64,000 nucleotides of DNA from Actinoplanes sichuanensis (lineage in GTDB: Bacteria; Actinomycetota; Actinomycetes; Mycobacteriales; Micromonosporaceae), in contig NZ_AP028461.1 of NCBI RefSeq assembly GCF_033097365.1, forward strand, positions 7,068,001 to 7,132,000. The letters are read 5' to 3'. Made by a program: the position numbers and the translations under genes. Numbering within the stretch: position 1 is the first letter of the stretch; every line of letters starts with the position of its first letter. Positions 23,908 through 33,191 of the stretch are shown here, one piece after another. The notes under the pieces were generated by a model. The model did not search any database and had not been told where the DNA came from. It saw only the letters and a list, made by a program, of their open reading frames with translations.

Positions 23908-25491
23908 TCACGTAATCGCGGGGTCCTGCGCGCGGCGTCCGGTCACCACGTCGAGAACGTCGTCCCATCCGGACGGACGACCCGTCCCCCGCCACGCGAC
24001 GTGCTGGTCGGGACGCACCAGCAGCAGCCCGCATCCGGCCCTGGCCCGCACCGACGCGTCGCGTACGGCCAGGTGGACGGTGGGTACGCCACGTGCACAC
24101 GCGATGTCGGCGAGTTCCCGGCCGTCCTGACCGTCGGTGAGGTCGAGCAGCGTGAATCGGGGGCCCAGTAGGTCGTACAACTGCCGCCCGTCGTTCGTCC
24201 GCAAGGCGGGCAACCGGCTGCCCGGCCGCACCCCGGGCAACGGATCGCCCGCCTCCCGCCAGACCACCTCGGAGGTGCGGAAACCACTGCCTGGGAGGGT
24301 GCCGGACGGGTCCATCTGCGGTGGTTCGGTGCGCAGCACCCCGGCCAGATGATCGGCGGAGGCGCCGGCCGCCGCCAACCGCCGGAACCGCTGCCGCGCC
24401 GACAGCGACCGGGACAGCGACTCCCGGGCCAGGACCGCCCGCTGCCGACGTTCCGTCTCGTAGCTGCCCAGCAGACCGGGGCCGGCCCACCCACCGATCG
24501 TGGCCGCGAGTTTCCACCCCAGGTCGACGGCGTCACCCAGACAGGTGTCCACCGTATGGCCCGGCGGGTGGAACGGGTGCGCCGACTGCCCGGCCAGATA
24601 GACGGCGTCCCGCCGGTAGGTGCCCACGATGCCGAGCGTCTCCTGCCACTGGGTGACCCCGAGGATCTGCTCCGCGTCGAGCCGCACACCGAGCCGCCGG
24701 TGCAGCAGGGCGGCCGGGTCGGTGACCGCGCTGTCGCCCTGGTCCAGGGGCAGCTGCCCGATCCACACGTCGGAGCCGGACTGCCGGCTCAACGTCACCC
24801 CGGACGCGATGACCGTGGACTGTCCGGCGAACGGGTCACCGAGCTGTCCGGTCCGGAAGTGGATCGTGCAGTGGTACGCCGGGGCGGTCGCCGTGTCCAG
24901 GGGGACCCCGAGACACCGACGTACGGTGCTCTGCGCCCCGTCGCATCCGACCAGATACCCGGTCTCGATCGCGTGCCGGCTGCGGCTGCCGCCGTCGAGC
25001 ACGGTCGCGACCGTCCGGTCCGGTCCGGCCCGCAGGTCGGTGAAGGTCCACCCCTCCCGCAGGTCGATCAGCGGATGCTCGCGGACCGCCCCGCGCAGCC
25101 CGGTGGTCAGGCCGGTGCCGGTCACCAGCGTGTACGGCTCGACCGGGGTGCTGCCGTCGGCGGTGTCCGCGTACCGGCGCCGCAGTTCGCCGGGCGACGG
25201 CGTCTCGGTGACCAGCACCGGCGGCTCGTCGATCGACCGGCTCCAGACGACCGCGGCCCGGCTGTCCGGGTCGGTGCCGTGCTCGCGGATCCGCTCGGCC
25301 AGCCCGAGCCGGCGCAGCAACTCCATGCTGCGTCCGCTGACCAGGTTGAGCTCGGGCTGCCGGGGTATTCGGGCGGCCCGCTCCACCACCATGCTCGGTA
25401 TTCCGTGATGGGCCAACTCCAGGGCCAGCACACAACCGGTCAGACCGGCACCGACCACCAGCACGGCGATACGTGGATCAGGCATGCGCAT
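23908..25491 (-). CDS. FAD-dependent aromatic monooxygenase with C-terminal thioredoxin-like domain
   Basis: 527 residues. The N-terminal dinucleotide fold is VLVVGAGLTGCVLALELAHHG. The DG motif is GYLVGCDGAQSTVRR. The GD region reads VYLAGQSAHPFHPPGHTVDT, with Gln where class A hydroxylases have Asp, followed by GDAVDLGWKLAATIGGW. The C-terminus (PGSRLPALRTNDGRQLYDLL ... LLLVRPDQHVAWRG) is the thioredoxin-like domain of the large polyketide/aromatic hydroxylases. Such enzymes hydroxylate phenolic substrates with NAD(P)H and O2. ATG at 25491 or 25485 is possible. It lies downstream of the LAL regulator in a minus-strand arm. Confidence 0.85.
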   Translation of the reverse strand: MRMPDPRIAVLVVGAGLTGCVLALELAHHGIPSMVVERAARIPRQPELNLVSGRSMELLRRLGLAERIREHGTDPDSRAAVVWSRSIDEPPVLVTETPSPGELRRRYADTADGSTPVEPYTLVTGTGLTTGLRGAVREHPLIDLREGWTFTDLRAGPDRTVATVLDGGSRSRHAIETGYLVGCDGAQSTVRRCLGVPLDTATAPAYHCTIHFRTGQLGDPFAGQSTVIASGVTLSRQSGSDVWIGQLPLDQGDSAVTDPAALLHRRLGVRLDAEQILGVTQWQETLGIVGTYRRDAVYLAGQSAHPFHPPGHTVDTCLGDAVDLGWKLAATIGGWAGPGLLGSYETERRQRAVLARESLSRSLSARQRFRRLAAAGASADHLAGVLRTEPPQMDPSGTLPGSGFRTSEVVWREAGDPLPGVRPGSRLPALRTNDGRQLYDLLGPRFTLLDLTDGQDGRELADIACARGVPTVHLAVRDASVRARAGCGLLLVRPDQHVAWRGTGRPSGWDDVLDVVTGRRAQDPAIT

Positions 25492-25561
25492 TCGGCTCCA
25501 GCGTCAGGGCAGGGTGCGGGTCACCCACCGTCATGCTGGTCCGGCCGGGCCGCCGCCGGTA

Positions 25562-28327
25562 TCACGTGTCCCCGGGAAAACGGGCGCGTTCCTCGGCGAC
25601 GAGTTTGGCCAGTTCCACCCGGCTGCGGATGTCCTGTTTCTTGAAGATCTTCCGCAGGTGGGTGTCCACCGTGTGCGGTGACTTCCACAGCCGGTCGGCC
25701 ACCTGGGTGTTGGTCATCCCGTCGGCCACCAGCAGCGCCACCTCGCGTTCCACCCTGGTCAGCAGCGGCAGGATCGGCGTCCGGGCGATCCCGGACCCGG
25801 CCGCGGCGCCGAAGCCGGCGTCCAGCCGTGCCCGGATGCTGTACGCGCCGAACTCGGCGGACAGCTCCATCGCCTCCTCGTAGTGCTCGTCGCGCCTGCG
25901 GGTCAGCACGGCCAGATCGGCCAGCGCGGACGCCAGCGCCAGGGACCGGCCCGCCGCACGGAACCGGGTCACCGCGACGGCCAGCCGCTGCGGGTCCTGA
26001 TCGAGCAGACCGGCGGCGTGGGCGGCCGATCCGGCCGCCGCCCGCGAATCGGGGTTGGCCACGGCCAGCCGGGCGGCCGAGTCGACCACGATCGCGGCCC
26101 GGTCCCGGCGGCCCGCGGCCAGCGCCATCCGGACCAGGGCGCCGGCCGCGGTCGGCCGCTGCACGATCAGGGTGGGGCGGTCCCGGAGCGTGTCGTAGAT
26201 CGGGGCGGCCGCACTCACCGCCGCCGGGGCCGAACCCTCGGCCACGAACAGCATCGCCCGCGGCCACTCGACGTCCTCCGGTGGCGCGGTGATCCCGGAG
26301 GCGATCAGCCCGGCCACCCGCTCGATGTGGGCGCGCGCCTGCCCCAGGTCACGGCGCAGCACGGCGAGCCGGATGAGCGTGCCGAGCAGCGGCACGATCA
26401 GCTGGTGGGCGGTCTCCTGCTCGGCCACGGTCACCCCGGCGTCGGCCTCGGCGGCCGCGTCGTCGAGCCGGCCGCGGGCGGTCAGCAGCGCGGACAGGTA
26501 GTAGTGCAGCAGCGGCTGGGCCCAGCGGGTGCCGAGACGTTCGGCCTCCCGGCGGGCCGCACCCAGTTCCCGCTGTGCCTCGTCGAAACGGTCCAGCGAG
26601 GTCAGCGCGTTGGCGAGCCAGATCCGGGGATGCCGGTGCCGGGCCGTCCCGCCCGCCCGGTCGGCCAGTTCGGTGGCCGCGCTCGCGTGGTCGAGGGAGT
26701 CGCCGAGCCGCCCCTGGGCCTGCGCGACGAGGCTGCGCGCGGTCAGGCCGAAGACCGCCGCACCCGGCTCGTGCTCGCGCCCGATCGCGTCGGCGGCCGC
26801 TCCGGCCCGGTCCGCGGTGGTGAAGTCGTCGAGGTAGAACGTGGCGTGCGCGTGGATCGCGTGCAGCCGGGCCCGAGTCGGTGGGGAGGCCGCCGGACCG
26901 GCCAGCCCGTCCTCGGCGTACTCGGCGGCGCGGGCGTTGTGCCCGGCGTGCTTGCACGCCTCGGCCAGCCCGAGGTGCAGATAGGCCCGGGTCGGCGGGT
27001 CGAGACCGGCCCGTAGCGCGGCCTCACCGAGCTCCTGGGCGCGGGCCACCTTGGCGGCCGAGGCCAGCAGCCGTACGGTCGCCGCGACCATCTCCGGCCG
27101 TTCCGGGTCGTGCCGGCCCATCGCGTCCAGCGCCAGCTGCATCAGCTCGGCGGCGTCGGCCGGCGAGTCGGGGGCGACCCGGGCCGCGGTGTCGCGTAGC
27201 AGCTCGACCGCCTCGCGGGTGCCGGCCGGGCCACTACGCAGCAGGTGCGCGGCGATCTCGGCGGTCGGCCGGCCCGACTCGACGGCCATCGCGGCGGCCT
27301 CCCGGTGCAGCTGGCGGGCCTTCATCGCGCCAAGGCCGCTCTGCACGGCCAGGCGCACCTGGTCGTGTCGGAAGGTCAGGCCGTCCTGATCCTCGACCAG
27401 CATCCCGGCCTCGGTGACCTCGTCGACCAGGTCGAACAGCCCGGTCGGTCGCCGGTCCGTCAGCCGGCCCGCCGCCTCCAGGTCGAACGGGCGGCCCAGC
27501 ACCGACGTGGCCCGCAGCAGCCATCGGGCGTCCGTGGAGAGGCGTTCCAGCCGGCCATTGATTATCGACACGAAACTGCCGGGCAGGTCCTCGCCGGTCA
27601 CCGTGGCGATGCCGTCGGCGACCACGAGCTGGCCGGAGTCACGCAGGGCGGAGAGCAGTTCCTCGATCAGCAGCGGGTTGCCGCCGCAGCCGGGGACAAG
27701 CGCTTCGACGGTCTTGTCGACGCTCGCCCCGATCACCGACTCGCACAGTTCCTTCGTCTCGGTCTCGCCGAAGACGCCGAGCGTGATCGGCGAGCCGAAC
27801 CGGGCCAGCCAGTTGAGGGTCTCGGTGCCGGGGGTGCCGTCCTCACCGGGCCGGCCGGCGAGCAGCCAGCGGACCGGTGAGGAGGCCAGGGCGGGGACCA
27901 GTTCGCGTACGGCCAACGCGCTCAACTCGTCCAGCCACTGCGCGTCGTCGAGCACGATCAGCAGCGGGTTGTCGGCCGCGTACCGTTCCAGCGAGGTGCG
28001 CAGCCGGTGGATGCGGGCGTGGTTGCCGGAGTCCGCCTCGGCCGGGCCCGCCAGCCAGGCGAACTCCCCGGTCGGCGGGCTGCACTGCAGCAGCGCCCCG
28101 GCCAGCGAGACCAGTGGGGCGGCGAGGTCGTGGCGGAACGCCTCGCGGGCGGCCACCGCGATGTCCCGGCCGTCGGCGTAGTCACCGGCGGCGCGCAGGA
28201 TCCGCGACTTGCCGATGCCCGGTGGGCCGAGTATCACGTGGCAGCCGCCGATGCCGGCCCTGGTCTCGTCCAGGGCCTCGCGGATGATCGCCAGCTCGCG
28301 GGCACGCCCGATGATGTGGTCAGTCAC
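25562..28327 (-). CDS. LuxR-family LAL-type ATPase regulator
   Basis: 921 residues from GTG at 28327 (MTDHIIGRARELAIIREAL). The N-terminal AAA ATPase has Walker A HVILGPPGIGKSRILRA and Walker B LLIVLDDAQWLDELSALAV. A long helical TPR-like region follows. The C-terminal ~65 residues form a LuxR-type HTH (LTRVEREVALLVADGMTNTQ, WKSPHTVDTHLRKIFKKQ). Large ATP-binding LuxR regulators often act as pathway-specific activators of biosynthetic clusters. It is transcribed away from the amidohydrolase-ligase-monooxygenase operon across a 468-bp gap and probably controls both arms. Confidence 0.9.
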   Translation of the reverse strand: MTDHIIGRARELAIIREALDETRAGIGGCHVILGPPGIGKSRILRAAGDYADGRDIAVAAREAFRHDLAAPLVSLAGALLQCSPPTGEFAWLAGPAEADSGNHARIHRLRTSLERYAADNPLLIVLDDAQWLDELSALAVRELVPALASSPVRWLLAGRPGEDGTPGTETLNWLARFGSPITLGVFGETETKELCESVIGASVDKTVEALVPGCGGNPLLIEELLSALRDSGQLVVADGIATVTGEDLPGSFVSIINGRLERLSTDARWLLRATSVLGRPFDLEAAGRLTDRRPTGLFDLVDEVTEAGMLVEDQDGLTFRHDQVRLAVQSGLGAMKARQLHREAAAMAVESGRPTAEIAAHLLRSGPAGTREAVELLRDTAARVAPDSPADAAELMQLALDAMGRHDPERPEMVAATVRLLASAAKVARAQELGEAALRAGLDPPTRAYLHLGLAEACKHAGHNARAAEYAEDGLAGPAASPPTRARLHAIHAHATFYLDDFTTADRAGAAADAIGREHEPGAAVFGLTARSLVAQAQGRLGDSLDHASAATELADRAGGTARHRHPRIWLANALTSLDRFDEAQRELGAARREAERLGTRWAQPLLHYYLSALLTARGRLDDAAAEADAGVTVAEQETAHQLIVPLLGTLIRLAVLRRDLGQARAHIERVAGLIASGITAPPEDVEWPRAMLFVAEGSAPAAVSAAAPIYDTLRDRPTLIVQRPTAAGALVRMALAAGRRDRAAIVVDSAARLAVANPDSRAAAGSAAHAAGLLDQDPQRLAVAVTRFRAAGRSLALASALADLAVLTRRRDEHYEEAMELSAEFGAYSIRARLDAGFGAAAGSGIARTPILPLLTRVEREVALLVADGMTNTQVADRLWKSPHTVDTHLRKIFKKQDIRSRVELAKLVAEERARFPGDT

Positions 28328-28795
28328 GTACGCGACCCGTCTCCCTCACAAGATCGCTATTACCTCGAAAGTCCCCGTCCGCCGGAATTTAGTGGGCGCC
28401 GGCGGCTCACCCGACCGGCCGATACGGCATGGTTTCTGTCCGTCTGACCAATCAGCATCGGTCGTGTCGCTGCGCACCTTGCCGGATGAGACCTTTCGAA
28501 GCCAATCGATCAATGGTTGACACCCGATCGAGTGACCGTCACCGGCCGAGTCCACAAAGGCCGGTCGCCGGACCCGACCGGATCGTCGAGCGCCGACCAC
28601 TCATCCCACCGCCCGGCGGGCGCGAAGGGAAACTACCCATCTCGATGGGCCCGACCGGTCGGCACCGCACTGACCTGTGGCTTCGATGCCGTCACGAGGC
28701 CACCTACCCATTCGAGCAGTGGGCCGCCGCCGCCCGGATGCATAGCGTCCGGAAGCGGGTCGGACATCAGTCGCGACGGAGATCAGAGGTGAGCG
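28328..28795. promoter_or_regulatory. 468-bp divergent control region of the putative biosynthetic cluster
   Basis: No convincing ORF is seen. The left part is A/T-richer than its surroundings. A consensus -35 hexamer TTGACA lies at 28517-28522, inside the small dyad TCAATGGTTGA, and is flanked by CGATC/GATCG arms. No clear -10 follows at 17 bp. The length and divergent arrangement suggest operators for the LAL or BTAD regulators, but I cannot define a site. Confidence 0.4.
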
Positions 28796-29548
28796 ATGAC
28801 GGTCGTCGACTTCCACGCCCGGCTCGTCCCCGGTGCCACCGAGCCGGAGAACCTGCTGGCCGTGATGGATGCGGCCGGCATCGACCGGGCCGCGATCAGC
28901 GCCGGCGGGCTGATCCCCCTCGACCGGCTCGCCGCACAGATCGACGAGGGCGGCCGGGCCGAGGCCGCGGCGGACAACGAGGGGGTACGGCGGGCCGCCC
29001 GACGATCCGGCGGGCGACTGCTGCCGTTCTTCTTCGCCGACCCGGTGAACGACCTGTCCACGTACCGCAGCGAGGCCGTTGATTTCAAAGGTCTGGAGAT
29101 CTCCCCGGCGGTGCACGGCGGACGTCTCGACGACCCGAGCGTGCACGACCTGGTCGCCGTGGCCGAGACGGCCGGGCATCCGGTCTACCTGGTGACGGTG
29201 GCCCGACCCGGCGCCGGACCCCGTGATCTGGCCCGGCTGGCCGGACGGTTCCCGCGGGTCACGTTCGTCTGGGGGCACTGCGGGCACCACGGGCTCGGCC
29301 TGGCCGGGCTGGACGTGCTCGCCGGCTGCCCCAACGTGCTGGCCGAGATCTCCGGCTGCCTGACCGTCACCGCACGTCGGGCGGTCACCCGGCTCGGGGT
29401 GGGCCGGGTGCTGTTCGGCACCGAATATCCGCTCCAGGCACCGGCCGTGGAGCTCTGCAAGGTCGACGCGCTCGGGCTCGATCCGGCCGGACGTTCGGCG
29501 GTCCTCGGCGGGAACGCGCGCCGCGTGCTGGGAGAGGAGATCCGATGA
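28796..29548 (+). CDS. Amidohydrolase-2 family protein with altered metal-site motifs
   Basis: 250 residues, a shortened TIM-barrel of the amidohydrolase-related family. The usual HxH at the first strand reads DFHAR (second His replaced by Arg). FVWGHCGHHGLGLAGLDVLA corresponds to the mid-barrel His strand. The family FGSDYP near the end is FGTEYPLQAP (Asp replaced by Glu). The end (GNARRVLGEEI) matches the family terminus. ATG at 28796 has the SD AGAGGTGAG. It overlaps the ligase gene by ATGA. Family members hydrolyse or decarboxylate, and some cyclise amide/ester intermediates as in benzoxazole pathways. Confidence 0.8.
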   Translation: MTVVDFHARLVPGATEPENLLAVMDAAGIDRAAISAGGLIPLDRLAAQIDEGGRAEAAADNEGVRRAARRSGGRLLPFFFADPVNDLSTYRSEAVDFKGLEISPAVHGGRLDDPSVHDLVAVAETAGHPVYLVTVARPGAGPRDLARLAGRFPRVTFVWGHCGHHGLGLAGLDVLAGCPNVLAEISGCLTVTARRAVTRLGVGRVLFGTEYPLQAPAVELCKVDALGLDPAGRSAVLGGNARRVLGEEIR

Positions 29549-30831
29549 ACACTCTGGACGTCACCTGGGCCGATCGCGCCGGGCTGGCCCGACTGCAACA
29601 GGACCGGCTCGCGACCGCCCTGGCCGCGGCGAAACGTTCGCCGTTCTACGCCGGGCGGGGTGTGCCGGGCAGCCGGGCCGAGTTGGCCGACTATCCACTC
29701 ACCACCAAGGCCGACCTGCGTGCCGGATACCCGTTCGGGCTGCTCGCGGTGGACCGGGCCGAACTGGCCACCTACCACGAGTCGAGCGGCAGCAGCGGGG
29801 TGCCGACATCGTCGTACTACACGCCCGAGGACTGGCGGGACCTGACCGAACGGTACGCCCGCAAGCACGTCGGGATCCGCCCGGACGACATGTTCCTGGT
29901 CCGCACCCCGTACGCGCTGATGATCACCGGCCATCTGGCGCACGCCGCCGCACGGTACCGGGGCGCCACCGTGGTGCCCGCCGACAATCGGTCGCTGGCC
30001 ATGCCGTACGCCAAGGTGGTCCGTCTCCTGCACGACCTCGAGGTGACGCTGACCTGGTCGCTGGCCACCGACACGCTGCTCTGGGCGGCCGCCGCCCGGC
30101 TGGCCGGGCGCGCCCCGGACCGGGACTTCCCGGCGTTGCGTGCGCTGTTCGTCGGCGGTGACCCGCTCGGCCCGGCCAAGAAGAAGCGGATCGCCGAGAT
30201 TTGGAACGCGCCCGTCGTCGAGGAGTACGGCGCCACCGAGACCGGCAGCCTGGCCGGTGAGTGCCCGTCCGGCCGGCTGCACCTGTGGGCCGACCGGGCG
30301 CTGTTCGAGGTGTACGACCCGGACACCGGCCGATGCTCGCCGACCGGCCGCGGCCAGTTGGTCGTCACGCCGTTCCAGCGGGAGGCGATGCCGCTGCTGC
30401 GCTACAACCTGGAGGACAGCGTGGAGGTGTCCGATCCGGACTGTGGCTGCGGTTGGGGGCTGCCGGTGGTGCGGGTGCTGGGCCGCAGCGCCTGGACGGT
30501 CCGCGACGGCGCCGCCGAGCTGACCCAGGGTGACGTCGAGGACCTGGTGTTCGGGCTGCCCGCCGAGTACGGCGTGATGTTCTGGCGGGCCCGCGCCGAG
30601 ACGGACGGCCTGCGCATCCAGATCGAGGTCGCCGCCGCCCACCGGGCCGCCGCCGTTCGCGAACTCGGTGACGCCGTCGACCGCGCGTACGGCCTGCCGG
30701 CCCGGATCGAGTCGCTGCCACCCGGCGGCCTGGTCCCGGAGCGGCTGCTCACCACCGAACCGGAGGTGGTCAAACCCCGTGGGCTGTTCCACGCCGGGGA
30801 GGACTGGAACAAGGCCCTGGAGTACTACTGA
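29545..30831 (+). CDS. Phenylacetate-CoA ligase-like adenylate-forming enzyme
   Basis: 428 residues. Seen are the P-loop-like YHESSGSSGVPTSSYYTPED (PaaK/F390 synthetase type), the middle motif VVEEYGATETGSLAGECPSG, and the C-terminal domain with EAMPLLRYNLEDSVEV and the Lys-bearing EPEVVKPRGLFH. Such enzymes activate aryl acids as acyl-AMP and pass them to CoA or another nucleophile. The start overlaps the amidohydrolase stop (ATGA) and its own stop overlaps the next ATG, so the three genes form one coupled unit. The substrate is probably an aromatic acid; its identity cannot be read from the sequence. Confidence 0.88.
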   Translation: MNTLDVTWADRAGLARLQQDRLATALAAAKRSPFYAGRGVPGSRAELADYPLTTKADLRAGYPFGLLAVDRAELATYHESSGSSGVPTSSYYTPEDWRDLTERYARKHVGIRPDDMFLVRTPYALMITGHLAHAAARYRGATVVPADNRSLAMPYAKVVRLLHDLEVTLTWSLATDTLLWAAAARLAGRAPDRDFPALRALFVGGDPLGPAKKKRIAEIWNAPVVEEYGATETGSLAGECPSGRLHLWADRALFEVYDPDTGRCSPTGRGQLVVTPFQREAMPLLRYNLEDSVEVSDPDCGCGWGLPVVRVLGRSAWTVRDGAAELTQGDVEDLVFGLPAEYGVMFWRARAETDGLRIQIEVAAAHRAAAVRELGDAVDRAYGLPARIESLPPGGLVPERLLTTEPEVVKPRGLFHAGEDWNKALEYY

Positions 30832-31949
30832 TGGCCACCCGGATCGTCGTGGTCGGCGCCGGGATCGGTGGCCTGGCCGTGGCCGCCGCCCTCGGCCGGC
30901 GCGGGATGCGCTGCCTGCTGCTGGAACGCGGGCCGGCCCCGGCACTGGCCGGCGGCGGCATCCAGATCGCCCCGAACGGCGCCGCGGTGCTGCACCGGCT
31001 CGGCCTGGCCGACGAACTCGCGGCGGCGGTCCGGCCGGCCGTGCGGGAACTGCGCCGGTGGCGTGACGACACCCCGATCGGTGCGGTCCCCCTCGGCGCC
31101 GACGCGCAACGGCGATACGGCAGCCCCTACTACGCGCTGCGGCGGTCCGAGCTGTGCCTGATGCTGCTCGGCGCCGCGAACCGGCACGCCGAGGTGCGCC
31201 TGAACGCACCCTGCACGGCCGTCGAGGATCTCGGTGACCGGGCCGCCGTGGTACTGGCCGACGGCTCCCGACTCACCGCCGACCTGGTGATCGGCGCCGA
31301 CGGTCTGCGCTCGGTGGTCCGCCGGACGGTCGTCGCCGATCCGCTGCGGTACAGCGGCTACACCGTCTACCGCGGCCTGGCCCCGGCCCGGCGGCTGCCC
31401 CGGCACGGCGACCGGGTGATCGTGCGGCTCGGCCCGGGACGGCACTGCGTGAGCTATCCGGTCGACGGCGGCCACACCATCAACGTGGTCGCCGCGGTGG
31501 CCGCCGCCACCCCGGTCCGGGCCGCCCGGGAGGTGCCGGCGGCCGAGGTGCTGGGTCAGTTCGCCGGATGGCATCCGGCCGTCCGGGCGCTGCTGGCCGC
31601 CGCGCACCACTTCGATCGGCACGGTCTCTACGACAGGTCGCGGCCGGCCTGGCGGCGCGGGCGGGTGGTGCTGCTCGGCGACGCCGCGCATCCGCTGCTG
31701 CCGTTCCTGGCTCAGGGCGCGTGCCAGGCCCTGGAGGACGCGGTGGCGTTGGCCGAGAACGGTCTCATCGGATACGAGGAGGCGCGGGCCACCCGGCGGG
31801 CCCGGGTCGCCGCCGCCAGCCTGGCCGGCACCCGCCTGCTGCACCTGGCCGACGGCCCCGAACAGGCCGAACGCGACGATCAGCTCGCCGGGGCCGGCCT
31901 GCCCGGGCACGACTGGTTGTACGGCCACGGGTCGCCGGCCCGGTCATGA
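30831..31949 (+). CDS. FAD-dependent monooxygenase, salicylate/3-hydroxybenzoate hydroxylase type
   Basis: 372 residues. FAD fold IVVVGAGIGGLAVAAALGRRG, GGIQIAPNGAAVLHRLGL, DG motif VIGADGLRSVVRR, and an intact GD motif VVLLGDAAHPLLPFLAQGAC followed by QALEDAVALAE. This is the compact single-component group that hydroxylates aromatic acids. The ATG overlaps the ligase stop. Its 3' end overlaps the convergent LuxR gene by 6 bp. In context it may hydroxylate the aromatic precursor or product handled by the ligase. Confidence 0.9.
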   Translation: MATRIVVVGAGIGGLAVAAALGRRGMRCLLLERGPAPALAGGGIQIAPNGAAVLHRLGLADELAAAVRPAVRELRRWRDDTPIGAVPLGADAQRRYGSPYYALRRSELCLMLLGAANRHAEVRLNAPCTAVEDLGDRAAVVLADGSRLTADLVIGADGLRSVVRRTVVADPLRYSGYTVYRGLAPARRLPRHGDRVIVRLGPGRHCVSYPVDGGHTINVVAAVAAATPVRAAREVPAAEVLGQFAGWHPAVRALLAAAHHFDRHGLYDRSRPAWRRGRVVLLGDAAHPLLPFLAQGACQALEDAVALAENGLIGYEEARATRRARVAAASLAGTRLLHLADGPEQAERDDQLAGAGLPGHDWLYGHGSPARS

Positions 31950-32297
31950 CGTCGGCCGTTGATGCCACAGCGCCACCAGCTCCACCCGGGACACCAGCCC
32001 CAGTTTCTGGAAGATCTGCCGGAGGTGGAAGTTGACCGTGTGCGGGCTGATCCCGGTCCGGCGGGCGATCTGCCGGTTGGTCAGCGCCTGCCCGACCAGG
32101 TCGGCGATCTCCCGCTCGCGGGGGCTGAGCGCGGCCCAGTCGACCGGCCCGGGCCGCGCCTCGCGCCGGGGCGGCGCAACCGGCCGGGCCGGTCGCCGTG
32201 GTGGCTCGGTGCGCAGGGCGGCGACCGACGCGACCAGCACTCGCAGGTGTTCCTCGATCCGCCGTAGTTCGTCGTCTCGTCCGATCATCACGTGCAC
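31944..32297 (-). CDS. Short LuxR-type HTH regulator
   Basis: 117 residues from GTG at 32297 with SD GGGAGG. The N-terminus is a short helix (IGRDDELRRIEEHLRVLVAS), then an Arg/Pro linker and a C-terminal LuxR HTH: LSPREREIADLVGQALTNRQ, ISPHTVNFHLRQIFQKLGLV. No sensor or receiver domain is present. The HTH resembles that of the LAL regulator at the other end of the cluster (both end SRVEL), so it may bind related sites or act as a modulator. Confidence 0.82.
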   Translation of the reverse strand: MHVMIGRDDELRRIEEHLRVLVASVAALRTEPPRRPARPVAPPRREARPGPVDWAALSPREREIADLVGQALTNRQIARRTGISPHTVNFHLRQIFQKLGLVSRVELVALWHQRPTS

Positions 32298-32389
32298 GGC
32301 CTGCCTCCCCGATCAAAGCCTGTACGCCCGATGGTGGGGTCGCCGTGGGAACAAGACCGCCTACAAGTAGGGGATTGCGCGTCTCCGAT

Positions 32390-33082
32390 TCAGTCGGCCG
32401 CCCTCAGCTTCGCCAGGTCGGTGACGACCAGCCGCCGGTAGCCGGTGGTGATCAGGCCGCGGTCACGCAGCTGTTGCAGCGCCTTCTGGATGGTGGCCGG
32501 CGCGATCGCGATCATCGCGGCGAGGTCGGTCTGGCTCAGCGCCACCAGCAGTTCGACGCTGCCGTCCGGGCGCTGCCGTCCGCAGACCTCGGCGATCTCG
32601 GTGAGCAGCCGGGCCAGCCGGACATGGGCCGGGAACGCCGCGAAATCCACCCGCCGCCGGTTGGCCCAGCGCAGCTGCCTGGTCATCGCGGCGGCGATCA
32701 GGGCGGCCGCGTCGGACCGCTGCCGCAGGAACGCGCTGAAGTCGCCCCGGCTCAGCTGGCCGACGGTGAGCGGGCCGCAGGCGATCACCGTGGCGTTGCG
32801 GGGCTCGCCGGTGAGCGCCCCGATCTCGCCGACCACCTCACCGGGCAGCCGGATGCCGAGCAGGGTCTCGACGCCCTCGACCGAGGTGGTGACCTTGACG
32901 AAGCCGTCGATCAACAGCAGCACGTGGGTGTCGCGGGAGCCCTCACGCAGGACCGTGCGGCCGGCTTCGAGGGTGCGCTGCACACTGCTCCGGACCAGCG
33001 CCTCGGCGACCTCGGGACGCAGACTGCCGAGAAACGTCCCCGCCGCCCAAGTGTGGTCTCGCCGCGGGATACCAGCCGTCAC
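32390..33082 (-). CDS. Crp/Fnr-family transcriptional regulator
   Basis: About 230 residues. The cNMP-binding beta-roll is recognisable (GRTVLREGSRDTHVLLLIDG, GIRLPGEVVGEIGALTGEPR NATV), followed by the long helix and a C-terminal winged helix (LLVALSQTDLAAMIAIAPAT, IQKALQQLRDRGLITTG). GTG at 33082 has a G-rich SD (GGGGG) five bases upstream; a TTG at 33094 is an alternative. The Arg of the PRNAT segment is where Crp contacts the cyclic nucleotide phosphate, so cAMP binding is possible. It is separate from the LuxR gene by ~90 bp. Confidence 0.85.
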   Translation of the reverse strand: MTAGIPRRDHTWAAGTFLGSLRPEVAEALVRSSVQRTLEAGRTVLREGSRDTHVLLLIDGFVKVTTSVEGVETLLGIRLPGEVVGEIGALTGEPRNATVIACGPLTVGQLSRGDFSAFLRQRSDAAALIAAAMTRQLRWANRRRVDFAAFPAHVRLARLLTEIAEVCGRQRPDGSVELLVALSQTDLAAMIAIAPATIQKALQQLRDRGLITTGYRRLVVTDLAKLRAAD

Positions 33083-33191
33083 AGGAGCCCCCAAGCGCCG
33101 CTACCCGCCCACTCAATCACGAACGGCGATTCGTGGGCAACGGCGCCGGAGTGTGCCCGGGACCCGAACCGGCCCCGGGCACACGTCACGC

